DNA of 64,000 bases from a bacterium (GTDB lineage: Bacteria > CAIWAD01), in contig JAUXWS010000087.1 of NCBI GenBank assembly GCA_030685015.1, forward strand, positions 102,292 through 166,291. Reading direction: 5' to 3'. The number at the start of each line of letters is the position of its first letter. The stretch's first letter is position 1. Position numbers and translations under genes: made by a program. The notes under the pieces are model-generated. The model did no database searches, had not been told where the DNA came from, and saw nothing but the letters and a program-made list of their open reading frames with translations. Of this stretch, positions 1 through 8,801 are shown one piece after another.

Positions 1-246
1 GTGGAGTGTGCTGATGAGGGGGAAGGACAGGATGAAGACGGTGAAGAGCCGGTGGCGCTGGTCGCGCGCGGCGAGGAAGAAGACGTAGATCGACATGGCC
101 AGCGCGGCCATCAGCGGAAGCAGCACGTAGACCTTCTCCTGTCCGGCCAGAAGATACTCCGCCAGGCGGATCAGGCCGGGGAGTCCGAAGATGACGCCAC
201 CGAGGACGCCGGCCATGACGAGAACGCCGAGCAGAAGGGGTGCCAT
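1..246 (-). CDS. Membrane protein, N-terminal part (O-antigen polymerase/ligase-like?)
   Basis: The gene starts with ATG at 246 and runs off the left edge, so only about 81 residues are visible. They form at least two strongly hydrophobic segments (residues 1-24 and about 37-58) separated by short polar loops, with a third hydrophobic stretch beginning near residue 68. The start overlaps the stop of the Wzi-like gene (TGATG), so the two are probably translationally coupled and belong to one surface-polysaccharide operon. That context fits an O-antigen polymerase or ligase, but no diagnostic motif is visible in this fragment. Confidence 0.55.
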   Translation of the reverse strand, partial: MAPLLLGVLVMAGVLGGVIFGLPGLIRLAEYLLAGQEKVYVLLPLMAALAMSIYVFFLAARDQRHRLFTVFILSFPLISTLH

Positions 247-1607
247 CAGCGCTCCTCTCCCTGCGTCCACCGCCACGCCAGGCGGGTGACGACGGACCAG
301 CCTCGCCCGGGATTGCGGTGCTCGGCACTGGCGGCGAGGGAGAGCTGGTCGTTCACCTGGGCCATCGCCTGGCAGCGGACCAGCCACTGGGTGGTCACCG
401 GCGGCAGGGGCCAGGGGGCACCGGCCGTCGCCTCCGCGTCCCAGGCCGCGCCCGGGCGGATGGCACCCAGCTCGATCCGCCCCACTCCCAGCGAAAGGAG
501 GCGGGGCCGCCCCGTCAGCCGATAGACCTGCAACTGGGCGTGCAGTTCGCGGCAGTCCCCCCCCTCCTCGTTGCCGATCACCTGGCCTTGCTGCAAGTAG
601 CTCGTCTCCTCGCCCCGGTGGATGTAGGTCCAATGGGAGAGGGCGCTGCCTTCCCCGCGTAGCCGGATCATGTACTGGCGGGCAAGGGGGCGGCGCAGGG
701 CGAGGCCGAGGGTCAGGCCCAGCGCGTCGTCCAGGCGGGCCCGGTCCGCCGCGTCGATCTGGAACTCGTCCACCAGCACTTCTCCATACCAGGTCAGGCG
801 CGAGCCGCCGGGCAGATCGTGCCACAGGTCCCACGTCGCAAAGAGCGTGCTGTTGTCCTGGTCGTGGCCCAGGCCATGGTCGGCCTCCGAGAATCCCTCG
901 AAGTTCTCGAGGAAGTAGGGGACGAAGGGATTGAAGAAGTGCCAGTCGAAGGAGCGCTGCCTGCCACTGAAGAGGATCTGGTCGCCCAGCGAGAAACGCG
1001 CCCTGAGATGGGCCGGCTGCCAGACGAAGCGATGCCGCGCGAACCAGCGTGCCAGGTCGGGATCCTCGCTGGAACCCAGTCGCGCCCCCGCCGTCTCCAG
1101 GCTGAACACGTCATCGGGCCGGCGCAGGCGGAAGCGGAACATGTCGACGGGTGGAAGGTGGGCGGGCCAGGCCAGCTCCGACAAGTGATCCAGGCCGGCG
1201 CCCAGATTGCGTCGGCCCCATTCCGCCACCAGCCAGGGTGTCTCCCAGCCCAGGGTGGCATGCAGCACCCGCCCCGTCCACCCGCCCCGCTCCGTGTGGG
1301 TGCCAAGCAGGACCTCGCCCTCCTCCGCCGTCGTTCCGGCCAGCCAGAAGCCCGCCCACAGCGAGGGCCCAAGCCGGGCATGGCCCCCACCCTCCCCCCA
1401 CACTCCCGGAACGGTGCTGCCGGCGCGGAGCTCCAGGGAACGGGCTTCACGGGACCATGGCCGGGTGAGGACGTCCACCCCTTCCTCCGCCAGGCGCAGA
1501 CGGAGGAGTTCGCCGAAGGGATCCGCGGGCAGGAGCCAGTCCGCCGCGACCGCCGCACGCATCAGGGCGAGGATCGCCACGGCCAGTGGCAGACGGGGGC
1601 GGATCAT
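246..1607 (-). CDS. Wzi-like capsule/exopolysaccharide outer-membrane protein
   Basis: A 453-aa protein with an N-terminal signal peptide (about residues 1-21, cut after AVA) followed by alternating amphipathic segments typical of an outer-membrane beta-barrel. Length and the aromatic pattern around FNPFVPYFLENFEG and the WHDLPGGSRLTWYGE-type strand resemble the capsule-assembly Wzi family, which binds exported polysaccharide at the cell surface. It lies between a lipid-phosphate glycosyltransferase and a membrane protein with ATGA/TGATG overlaps, which supports a polysaccharide role. No clear ribosome-binding site precedes the ATG, consistent with coupling to the upstream gene. The family call rests on architecture and context, so it is moderate. 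Confidence 0.55.
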   Translation of the reverse strand: MIRPRLPLAVAILALMRAAVAADWLLPADPFGELLRLRLAEEGVDVLTRPWSREARSLELRAGSTVPGVWGEGGGHARLGPSLWAGFWLAGTTAEEGEVLLGTHTERGGWTGRVLHATLGWETPWLVAEWGRRNLGAGLDHLSELAWPAHLPPVDMFRFRLRRPDDVFSLETAGARLGSSEDPDLARWFARHRFVWQPAHLRARFSLGDQILFSGRQRSFDWHFFNPFVPYFLENFEGFSEADHGLGHDQDNSTLFATWDLWHDLPGGSRLTWYGEVLVDEFQIDAADRARLDDALGLTLGLALRRPLARQYMIRLRGEGSALSHWTYIHRGEETSYLQQGQVIGNEEGGDCRELHAQLQVYRLTGRPRLLSLGVGRIELGAIRPGAAWDAEATAGAPWPLPPVTTQWLVRCQAMAQVNDQLSLAASAEHRNPGRGWSVVTRLAWRWTQGEER

Positions 1608-3208
1608 CGCAACAAACCCGCCACCGTGACCACGGCCAGGGAGGCGACGGCCAAGGCATGGACGCGGTTCTCCTCCAGCGGCGCCAGGCTGGCCCAGACG
1701 CGGTAGACGAAGAAGAAGGCCAGCATCTCCACGCCCAGCAGGTCCGTCGAAAAGGTCGCCTTCAACTGCACAGGCAGATAGAAGAGCAGGATCGCCCCGA
1801 ACACGAGGAAGTACTCGATGGGGTTGGTGACGAGGACGATGCGCCGGAACCAGGCGATGAAACAGAGGCCGCTGTAGACAGTCAGCGCCAGCCCCAGCCC
1901 CAGCCAGGCGCGGGCCACCGGCTGGTCCAGGTCATGGATGCCGAAACCGCTCTGGTGCAGGATGAAGAAGTGGGTGGCCACGATCAGGGCCACCGTGATG
2001 GAAAGACGGGACTGCCCGGAACTGCGCAGGCGCATCCACGACCAGAAGGCGTAGCCCAAGGCCAGCGTGGCAGGCAGCACGCCGTACTTCAGGTCGACGC
2101 CCCTTACCATGAACAGCTCAAGCCCGAAGAGGAGGACGAGGGCCAGCCCCGTGACGCGCGGCAGTAGGGCGTGAGGGCCCGCTTGGACCCCGCCGGATGC
2201 CACCCGGACGGATTCGGAAGAAGGCCGACGGTGCTCCTGCCACCGCCTGATCAAAAAGATGCCGATCAGCGCCAGGATCAGGCCCAGCCCCATCCATCGA
2301 AGCTTCAAGGGACTCAGGGCCAGGATGGGAAAAAGCCCCACGAGGCTGGCCAGCATGTACTCCAGGTAGACCACGCTGTCCTGGCGCAGGCCCAGACCGA
2401 TCAGAAGGTGATGCAGGTGCTTGCGGTCGGCCAGGAAGGGGGAGCGTCCGGCACTCAGGCGCCGGATGAAGACCTGCAGCGTGTCCAGCATGGGGATGGC
2501 GAAAAAGCAGAGGGCCGTCCAGGGAGGCAGGCGGCCGCCCTCTTGATTGACAAGGAAGACGGCGGCCAGCACGAAGCCGAGCAGGTAGGAGCCGGCGTCC
2601 CCCATGAAGATCGTGGCTGGCCAGGTGTTGACGCGGAGGAAGCCCACGACGCTGGCGATCAGCGCGATGAGCACGGCCACCGTCCGCCATTCGTCCCCGT
2701 GGATCAGGTACATGCCCAGGCAGAGCCCGCCAATGACGACCAGCCCGCCAGCCAGGCCGTCCAGGCCGTCCTGCAGGTTGACGGCGTTGATGAGGAAGAC
2801 CATGAAGAGGCCGGCGACCGGCCAGCTGAGCCAGGGGTCGCCGCCGACCAGCGGCAGGTTGATGACGGGACGGGCGATGGCCAGGAAGACCGCCGCCGTG
2901 ACCCACTGCAGGCCGAACTTGGTCCAAGGGGAGAGGCCGATGAGGTCATCGGTCAGGCCCACGGCGGAGATGATGAGGGATCCGGCCAGGATGGCCCGCA
3001 CGGCGGGGGTGAAGGGAATGAAGACCAACGAGGTCAAGAGAAAGGCGAAGACGATGAGCACGCCCCCGATGCGCGGAATGGGCACGGTGTGGACCTTGCG
3101 CCCGTCCGGCTGGTCGACGGCTCCGATGTGGAGGGCGAGACGCTGCAGCAGCGGCATGAGCAGGATCATGATGCTGAGGGCGAACACGCCGACGAGGAGA
3201 TAGGTCAC
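1604..3208 (-). CDS. Polyprenyl-phosphate sugar-1-phosphate transferase (WecA/TagO/MraY family)
   Basis: A 534-aa polytopic membrane enzyme expected to move a sugar-1-phosphate (GlcNAc-1-P in WecA/TagO) from a UDP-sugar to undecaprenyl phosphate, the first step of surface polysaccharide assembly. Visible family signatures are DQPDGRKVH (residues 32-40), the Asp pair in GLTDDL (83-88), NAVNLQDGLDGLAGG (140-154), the FMGDAGSYLLG motif and the HLHHLL motif. The catalytic part ends near residue 330. About 200 extra residues with several more membrane spans follow, longer than usual for WecA. The start is GTG at 3208 with a GAGGA-like site upstream. It overlaps the Wzi-like gene by ATGA. Confidence 0.85.
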   Translation of the reverse strand: MTYLLVGVFALSIMILLMPLLQRLALHIGAVDQPDGRKVHTVPIPRIGGVLIVFAFLLTSLVFIPFTPAVRAILAGSLIISAVGLTDDLIGLSPWTKFGLQWVTAAVFLAIARPVINLPLVGGDPWLSWPVAGLFMVFLINAVNLQDGLDGLAGGLVVIGGLCLGMYLIHGDEWRTVAVLIALIASVVGFLRVNTWPATIFMGDAGSYLLGFVLAAVFLVNQEGGRLPPWTALCFFAIPMLDTLQVFIRRLSAGRSPFLADRKHLHHLLIGLGLRQDSVVYLEYMLASLVGLFPILALSPLKLRWMGLGLILALIGIFLIRRWQEHRRPSSESVRVASGGVQAGPHALLPRVTGLALVLLFGLELFMVRGVDLKYGVLPATLALGYAFWSWMRLRSSGQSRLSITVALIVATHFFILHQSGFGIHDLDQPVARAWLGLGLALTVYSGLCFIAWFRRIVLVTNPIEYFLVFGAILLFYLPVQLKATFSTDLLGVEMLAFFFVYRVWASLAPLEENRVHALAVASLAVVTVAGLLR

Positions 3209-3257
3209 CGCCGCTTCCTCGGGTTGGGCGCCGGACCAGGATGGCGGACTCCGGGCC

Positions 3258-4457
3258 TCACACGCGCTGCACGCCGGCCAGGTGCTCTCCCACCAGCCGG
3301 GCGATGGCCGGGGCGCTGGTCAGGCCCGGCGATTCGACGCCGATCAAGTTAACAAGGCCGGCCAGTCCCCGTCGACCCTCCTCGCGGATGTAGAAGTCGC
3401 CGGCCGGCTTCCGGCGCGGGCGCAGGCCCACTCCCGCCGGCCGCAGGTCGGCGGCGGCCAATCCGGGCAAAAAGCGGGACACGCCGGCGGCGAAGTCCGC
3501 GGCCAGGGCCTCGTCCTGCGCGAAGTCCTCCCGGCGGCTGTGTGGCGGGCAGGGCCAGGTGGCCGAGGGACCGAAGCGCAGGGCGCCGCCCAGATCCAGC
3601 GTGACGTGGATGCCCAGGTGGCCCTCGCCGTCGGCGGGTGGCAGCGGGTAGATCAGGTGGCGCAGCGGAGGGCAGGCGCCGCCGCGGGGCGTGAAGTACT
3701 CGCCCCGGCTCCAGTATTGGCGCAGCCCCTCCCCCTCCACATCGATGCCGGCCAGGGCCGCCACCTGGTCCGCCTCCAGGCCCGCCGCGTTGACCACGGC
3801 CCGGGCGCTGATGGTCAGGCGGGGACCCCGGCGGGGCAATGCCCGCGGCAGGACGGGCGGCGCCTCTTCCTCCCGGCACGGCGCCAACGCTCCCTCCCCC
3901 TCCTCCACCTCCAGCTCCCATCCGCCCGCCACCGGCCGCAGGGCGGCGACGCGGGAGCGGCACGCCAGCTGGGCGCCAGCCGCCCGGGCCCGTTCCCAGA
4001 GGTGGCGCATCAACCCGTGGCTGTCCAGGATGGCCGTCTCCGGACTCCACAGCGCCGCCAGGGCGCGCACGGCCGGCTCGGCCGCGGCCAACTCCTCCAC
4101 GCCGGCGCGGCGCAGGCTTGTCACGCCATTGAGTCGGCCTTGCTCCAGCAGGTCGTCCAGGCGCGAAAGTTCCTCCCGCCGGGTGGCGACGATGAACTTG
4201 CCCGTTTTCCGGTAGCCGAAATGGCCCTGGGCGGCCCATTCCTCGATGCGGCGCCGACCCTCCAGACAGAGGCGCGCCTTCAGACTGCCGGGTTCGTAGT
4301 AGATTCCGGCGTGGACCACCTCGGAGTTGCGGCTGGACACGCCCCGTCCATAGCCCTCCTCGCGTTCGAGAAGAAGCAGTTCGGCCCAGGGCGCCAATTC
4401 AGCGGCGACGGCGAGTCCGACCACGCCGGCGCCCACGATGATGACGTCAACATCCAT
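3258..4457 (-). CDS. FAD-dependent oxidoreductase, L-2-hydroxyglutarate oxidase (LhgO)-like
   Basis: An about 399-aa flavoprotein of the DAO/GlpD superfamily. The Rossmann motif GAGVVG is at residues 9-14, followed by an acidic strand end (LLLLEREEGYGRGVSSRNSE) and HAGIYYEPGSLKARLC, the pattern seen in LhgO-type oxidases of 2-hydroxy acids. The C-terminus has NLIGVESPGLTSAPAIA, the second FAD-contact motif. The open frame extends to 4664, but I chose ATG 4457 because the extension is low-complexity and overlaps the divergent glycosylase gene. In-frame ATG 4475 is an alternative. The exact substrate is inferred from motif similarity only. Confidence 0.75.
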   Translation of the reverse strand: MDVDVIIVGAGVVGLAVAAELAPWAELLLLEREEGYGRGVSSRNSEVVHAGIYYEPGSLKARLCLEGRRRIEEWAAQGHFGYRKTGKFIVATRREELSRLDDLLEQGRLNGVTSLRRAGVEELAAAEPAVRALAALWSPETAILDSHGLMRHLWERARAAGAQLACRSRVAALRPVAGGWELEVEEGEGALAPCREEEAPPVLPRALPRRGPRLTISARAVVNAAGLEADQVAALAGIDVEGEGLRQYWSRGEYFTPRGGACPPLRHLIYPLPPADGEGHLGIHVTLDLGGALRFGPSATWPCPPHSRREDFAQDEALAADFAAGVSRFLPGLAAADLRPAGVGLRPRRKPAGDFYIREEGRRGLAGLVNLIGVESPGLTSAPAIARLVGEHLAGVQRV

Positions 4458-4473
4458 GGAGTTTCCCGCTCTC

Positions 4474-5106
4474 ATGACCAGGAGGGAAGGCAGCACGCCC
4501 GCCGCGGGAGAGGGCGCCGCGCTGGAAGAGCTGTGCCGGGAGGCCGCCGCCTGCCGGCTCTGCGCGGAAGTGCCGGAGCCGCGACCGGTCTTCCAGGTCG
4601 GGATCACGGCCCGCCTGCTCATCGTGGGACAGGCCCCCGGCCGCCGCGTCCACCAGTGCGGCATCCCCTGGCACGATCCCTCCGGCGATCTCCTGCGCCA
4701 CTGGCTGGACCTGGATCGCGCCGCCTTCTACGACGCCTCCCGGGTGGCCATCGTGCCGGCCGGGCTCTGCTGGCCGGGCACGATTCCAGGGCGGGGGGAC
4801 CGACCCCCGCCGCCCCGCTGCGCCGCGCTCTGGCAGCCGCGTTTCGCCGCCGCCCTGCCGAGGCTGGAGCTGGTGCTGGCCGTGGGGGCGGCCGCCCAGC
4901 GTCACTGGTTGCCCGGCGCCACGAGGGTGGATGAGACGGTGCGGGGAGGCGAGCGTCTCGCGGAGGTCCAGGACCGGCGCCTGGCCGTGCTGCCCCTGCC
5001 CCACCCCTCGCCCCGCAACCGCCGCTGGCTGGCGCTGCGTCCCTGGTTCGAGGCGGAGGTGCTGCCCCACCTGCGCCGCCGCGTCCAGCGGCTGTTGGCG
5101 TCATGA
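4474..5106 (+). CDS. Uracil-DNA glycosylase-fold protein
   Basis: A 210-aa protein of the UDG superfamily, which removes uracil or related damaged bases from DNA. It has the nucleotide-facing motif GQAPG (residues 52-56), the follow-on HQCGIPWHDPSG and the C-terminal LPLPHPSPRN, the counterpart of the H-P-S motif. A CRLC pair near residue 27-30 recalls the Fe-S cysteines of family 4/5 enzymes, but the later cluster cysteines are not evident, so I would not claim a cluster. ATG 4474 is chosen over 4438 because the latter would overlap the divergent FAD gene. A GGAG precedes it by 13 bases. Confidence 0.7.
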   Translation: MTRREGSTPAAGEGAALEELCREAAACRLCAEVPEPRPVFQVGITARLLIVGQAPGRRVHQCGIPWHDPSGDLLRHWLDLDRAAFYDASRVAIVPAGLCWPGTIPGRGDRPPPPRCAALWQPRFAAALPRLELVLAVGAAAQRHWLPGATRVDETVRGGERLAEVQDRRLAVLPLPHPSPRNRRWLALRPWFEAEVLPHLRRRVQRLLAS

Positions 5107-5163
5107 CGCTTGATCATGCAGCCATGAATCAGAACATTGCCTGCACACAGCCCCGGAGTGTCC

Positions 5164-5742
5164 ATGCGTCAGAAGACAGGTGACAAGCACGGCGCCATCC
5201 TGAAAGCCGCCGTCCAGGTTTTTGCCGACCAGGGCTTCGCCGAGGCGAAGGTGGCCCGCATCGCCCGCGTGGCCGGAGTGGCCACGGGCAGCGTCTACAA
5301 CTACTTCGACAGCAAGGAGGACCTCCTCCACTCCATCTTCCGCGACATGTGGACCCGCATCCTGGAGGATCTGGCCGAGCTGGCCGGGCAGACGGAAGTG
5401 CCGTCCGACCAGCGGCTGGAGCGCATGGTGGACACGGTTTTCGACCGCTTCAGCGACGACGCCAACCTGGCGCGCGTCTTCGTCAACGAGCAAAGCTTCT
5501 GGATGCATCGCTGGGAGGGGGAGCTGGAGCAGCTCTACGGCCGCTTCATGGAGCTGCTGGGGCGCACCCTGCAGGATGCCGGCTTGCGGTCGCAGATGGA
5601 TCCGACCATCCAGCGCTACCTGGTCTTCGGCGCCGTGCGCCAGCTCATCCACCAGTGGGTGGACCCCAAGTGCGCCTTCACCCGGGAGCAGGCCCATGCG
5701 CAAATCCTGCTGCTCCTGCACTCCTTGACCGGCCAGGACTGA
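5164..5742 (+). CDS. TetR/AcrR-family transcriptional regulator
   Basis: A 192-aa dimeric repressor type. The N-terminal helix-turn-helix covers about residues 8-55, with the hallmark sequence ARVAGVATGSVYNYFDSKED (recognition helix and the YNYF-x-SKE end). The C-terminal helical ligand domain (NEQSFWMHRWEGELEQLY) resembles fatty-acid-responsive FadR-like members, which is only suggestive. ATG 5164 has GGAG seven bases upstream and is preferred over 5137. Its target operon is not obvious: the neighbours are the glycosylase-like gene just upstream and convergent trpS. Confidence 0.85.
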   Translation: MRQKTGDKHGAILKAAVQVFADQGFAEAKVARIARVAGVATGSVYNYFDSKEDLLHSIFRDMWTRILEDLAELAGQTEVPSDQRLERMVDTVFDRFSDDANLARVFVNEQSFWMHRWEGELEQLYGRFMELLGRTLQDAGLRSQMDPTIQRYLVFGAVRQLIHQWVDPKCAFTREQAHAQILLLLHSLTGQD

Positions 5743-5797
5743 GCAAAAGCCGGCATCGCCCTGGCCATCTCATCGCCATCTCATCGCCTCTCATCGC

Positions 5798-5829
5798 TAT
5801 CGCTATCGATCCCGATACCGATAGCGATA
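5798..5829. terminator. Perfect 11-bp inverted repeat between convergent genes
   Basis: TATCGCTATCG (5798-5808) and its exact complement CGATAGCGATA (5819-5829) flank a 10-base loop, inside a stretch of degenerate ATCGCT/ATCGAT hexamer repeats (about 5763-5840). It sits between the tetR stop and the trpS stop, where a bidirectional terminator would be expected, but there is no clear T-run on either side. Confidence 0.45.
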
Positions 5830-5866
5830 TCGATATCGATTTGGAGAAACTCGAGCCGGCCTGGGT

Positions 5867-6898
5867 TCACAACTGCACGAAGCCCACCTTGCGCTGGACC
5901 TTGCCCAACATGCGGCCGGCCCTCCGACGCGCCTTCTCGGCGCCCTGGCGCAGGATCTCCTCCAGCCCCGGCTTGTCGGCCAGCAGCTCCCGCGTCCGGG
6001 TGCGGATGGGCGTCAGCCAGGCCGCCAGCGCCTCGCCCAGCTCCTCCTTGAAAGCGCCGTAGCCCTTGCCGGCGAAGCGCTGCTCCAGGCTGGCGAAGTC
6101 CTCGCCCGTGGCGGCCCGGAAGAGGGTCATCAGGTTGCTCACCCCGGGTCGTCCCTCTGGATCATAGGCGATGCTGTCCCCCGAGTCCGTCACCGCCCGG
6201 CGGATCTTGCCCTTGATCTCCCCCGGCTCGTCCAGCAGGAAGATGGTGGCGTTGGGGTCGGAATCGGACTTGGACATCTTGGCCGCGGGGTCCTGCAGGC
6301 TCATGATGCGGGCGCCCTCGGCCCGGGGCGGAATCCAGGGCTCGGGCAGGGTGAAAGTCTCGCTGTAGAGATGGTTGAAGCGCTGGGCCAGGTCGCGCGC
6401 CAACTCCAGATGCTGCTTCTGGTCCTCCCCGACGGGAACTTTGTCCGCGTCGTAGAGCAGGATGTCGGCGGCCATCAGCACGGGGTAGGTGAGCAGGCCC
6501 GTGTTGATGTTCTTCTCGTTCTTGCGGGCCTTGTCCTTGAACTGGGTCATGCGCTGCAGCTGGCCCAGGGGTGCGATGCAGCTGAGGATCCAGGCCAGCT
6601 CGCTGTGCTGGGGAACGTGGCTCTGGATGAAGACCGTGTGGCGCGCCGGGTCGATTCCCGCCGCCAGGTAGAGGGCGAGGGCCTCCAGGCATTGCCGGCG
6701 CAGGTCGGCGGGCTTCTGCCAGACGGTGATGGCGTGCATGTCCACCAGCATGTAGAAGCACTCGTGGTCCTCCTGCAGCCGGACCCAGTTGCGCATGGCG
6801 CCAAGGTAGTTGCCGATCATCAGGCGTCCGCTGGGTTGGATGCCTGACAGGATGACCGGCAGGCGGGGCGGAGTCGGGGCGGGGGTCGATGGGTCCAT
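5867..6898 (-). CDS. trpS: Tryptophanyl-tRNA synthetase
   Basis: A 343-aa class I aminoacyl-tRNA synthetase that charges tRNA-Trp. The HIGH-equivalent PSGRLMIGN is at residues 22-30, MAADILLYD at 142-150, VGEDQKQHLELARD at 156-169 and KMSKS at 207-211, all in the usual order, and the length is normal for the family. The minus frame stays open far upstream, but ATG 6898 gives the canonical N-terminus. The gene is only 11 bases downstream of the alcohol dehydrogenase gene and may be co-transcribed with it. Confidence 0.97.
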   Translation of the reverse strand: MDPSTPAPTPPRLPVILSGIQPSGRLMIGNYLGAMRNWVRLQEDHECFYMLVDMHAITVWQKPADLRRQCLEALALYLAAGIDPARHTVFIQSHVPQHSELAWILSCIAPLGQLQRMTQFKDKARKNEKNINTGLLTYPVLMAADILLYDADKVPVGEDQKQHLELARDLAQRFNHLYSETFTLPEPWIPPRAEGARIMSLQDPAAKMSKSDSDPNATIFLLDEPGEIKGKIRRAVTDSGDSIAYDPEGRPGVSNLMTLFRAATGEDFASLEQRFAGKGYGAFKEELGEALAAWLTPIRTRTRELLADKPGLEEILRQGAEKARRRAGRMLGKVQRKVGFVQL

Positions 6899-6909
6899 GA
6901 ATCCTCGCT

Positions 6910-8091
6910 TCAACAGGAAGAGCTTAGAATCTCCTTGACGGCGGCCTCGTGGTAATCGTCCATCCCCCAGGCGCCAGCCTGGCGGGCGACGTTGGCGGCG
7001 ATCTCGTCGTGCCGCTCCGGACCCACCCCCGCCTCGCCCAGGCGGGTGGGGCTGCCGATCTCCCGGTACCAGGCCTCGATGGCGCCGATGCACGCCTGCG
7101 CCCCCGACTGGATGGTGGCGGAAGCCGGCAGGCCGAAGACCCTCTCCCCCAGGCGGGCGAGGCGGGCGGCCAGCGGGGCGGCGGCGGGCTGTTCCAGGCG
7201 CCAGCGCAGCCAGCCGGGAAAGAGGGCGGACAGACCGGCGCCATGGGCCAGGTCCGTGATGGCGCTCACCGCATGCTCGATCAGGTGGACGGGAAAGGGG
7301 GCCGGCCCCATCCCGGCGCTGGTGACGCCGTTGAGGGCCATGGTGGCCGTCCACATGAAATCGCCGCGCGCCTCCAGGTCGAGGGGGTCGCGCCGCAGGC
7401 GCGCGCCGCAGTCCACCAGGCAGCGGATGAGGGCCTCCTTCAACTCCAGCTGGACGATGGGCCGCGCCACGGGCGTGTTGGCATAGGGTTCCATCACGTG
7501 GGCGAAAGCGTCCGACAGGCCGTTGGCCGTCTGCTCCCAGGGCAGGGTGAGGGTGAGGGCGGGGTCGAGCAGGGAGACGCGCGGATGGGTGTGCAGGCTG
7601 GAGAAAAAAGTCTTCTCCCGCGTCTCCTCCCTCGTCACCACGGCGCCGCCGTTCATCTCGCTGCCGGTGGCGGCCAGGGTGAGGACGGCGACCAGGGGCA
7701 GGGCGGCCTGGACCGTGGCCGCGCCGCTGAAGAAGTCCCACACGTCGTGCTCGGCCAGGGCGCCGGCGGCGATGGCCTTGGCGCTGTCCACCACGCTGCC
7801 GCCCCCCACCGCCAGCACCAGGTCGACCTGCCGGCGCCGCGCCAGCTCGATGCCGGCCCGCACGTGGAAGAGCACGGGGTTGGGCCGCACCCCCTCGTGG
7901 AGGATGGCCTCCACTCCCGCCGCCGCCAGCTGGGCCTCCACCTGGTCCAGCAGGCCGCTGCGGCGCGCGCTGCCCTGCCCGGCCACGAGCAGGGCCCGCC
8001 GGCCCAGGGCGCGGCAGGCCTCGCCCACCCGGGACGACACGCCGGGGCCGAACTCGATCCGGGTCGGATTCTGGAAGACGAAGGGATTCAT
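6910..8091 (-). CDS. Iron-containing alcohol/aldehyde reductase (YqhD/BdhA type)
   Basis: A 393-aa NAD(P)H-dependent dehydrogenase of the group III alcohol dehydrogenase family. The nucleotide-binding motif GGGSVVDSAKA is at residues 96-106. The four metal ligands align with YqhD spacing: D194, H198, H269 and H283. The segment LVAVLTLAATGSEMNGGAVV is the family signature after the cofactor site. Likely an NADPH-dependent reductase of aldehydes to alcohols. The start overlaps the stop of the LolA-like gene by ATGA. Confidence 0.92.
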   Translation of the reverse strand: MNPFVFQNPTRIEFGPGVSSRVGEACRALGRRALLVAGQGSARRSGLLDQVEAQLAAAGVEAILHEGVRPNPVLFHVRAGIELARRRQVDLVLAVGGGSVVDSAKAIAAGALAEHDVWDFFSGAATVQAALPLVAVLTLAATGSEMNGGAVVTREETREKTFFSSLHTHPRVSLLDPALTLTLPWEQTANGLSDAFAHVMEPYANTPVARPIVQLELKEALIRCLVDCGARLRRDPLDLEARGDFMWTATMALNGVTSAGMGPAPFPVHLIEHAVSAITDLAHGAGLSALFPGWLRWRLEQPAAAPLAARLARLGERVFGLPASATIQSGAQACIGAIEAWYREIGSPTRLGEAGVGPERHDEIAANVARQAGAWGMDDYHEAAVKEILSSSC

Positions 8092-8801
8092 CGCTTGCCG
8101 CCTCCTCGTGGGCTATCCGCGACCAGGATCCGATGCCCATCCAGGACGAGCCGGATCGACCCCCGGCCCTCGCGCGGGGTCTTGCGCTGCCGCATGGCGC
8201 CGCGCAGCCGTTCATAGTGGCGCTGGAGCTCCGGGCCGAGGGCCAGCTCGACCCGCACCGCGGCGGGCAGCCAGTGGCCGCCCACGGACAACCAGTCGTT
8301 CTCCAGCCGCAGGGTCTCCAATGTATCGTGCCAGGTGCTGACCTGGGTGACCAGCCAGCGCAGGGTGTCCACGCAATAGTCCATGCGCGCCAGCAGGCCG
8401 TCCTCGCGGAAACTGCCGGCCAGGCGGACGCTGTGGGGCGGATCGCCGGCGCGGGGTGGCAACCGGCGCGGCTCGGAAAGACCGGCGAAGAGGCTGTCCG
8501 CCGTCCACATCATCGCCCGGCGCGGGAGCAGGACGAAGCCCTTGGCCTCGAATGAGAAACTGTCCGGTGGCGTGAAGCGCAATCCGGCCTGCCTGCCCTT
8601 GACGCGCATGCCGGGCAGGTCGATGTCGATGAGCAGGCGGGCGCTCCAGGCCGGCAGTTTCTCCTGGGCGGCCCTGACGCGCTGGATGAGACGCTCCGCC
8701 TCCGCGCGGCCGCTTACCGTCCCCGTGGCCGGCACGGCCGTCCAGGTGGCGGCCAGCAGGATGAGCAGGACCATGGGCAGGGCCGGGAAAAGGGTTCTCA
8801 T
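8088..8801 (-). CDS. Secreted LolA/outer-membrane-lipoprotein-sorting-like protein
   Basis: A 237-aa protein with a signal peptide (about residues 1-25) and an all-beta body. The RLIQRVRAAQEKLPAWSARL helix followed by strands with GLRFTPPDSFSFEAKGF matches the LolA/DUF4292-like lipid-binding half-barrel. It probably works in the periplasm with the ABC-2 exporter encoded just upstream. The ATG at 8801 overlaps the permease stop by ATGA, which fixes the start although the frame is open much further upstream. The cargo is unknown. Confidence 0.6.
   Translation of the reverse strand: MRTLFPALPMVLLILLAATWTAVPATGTVSGRAEAERLIQRVRAAQEKLPAWSARLLIDIDLPGMRVKGRQAGLRFTPPDSFSFEAKGFVLLPRRAMMWTADSLFAGLSEPRRLPPRAGDPPHSVRLAGSFREDGLLARMDYCVDTLRWLVTQVSTWHDTLETLRLENDWLSVGGHWLPAAVRVELALGPELQRHYERLRGAMRQRKTPREGRGSIRLVLDGHRILVADSPRGGGKR

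Noticed and set aside
6899-8215. Upstream extension of the trpS reading frame (total 782 aa)
   Set aside because: The extra 439 residues are Arg/Gly/Pro-rich and run through the alcohol dehydrogenase gene in another frame, so they are a high-GC shadow.
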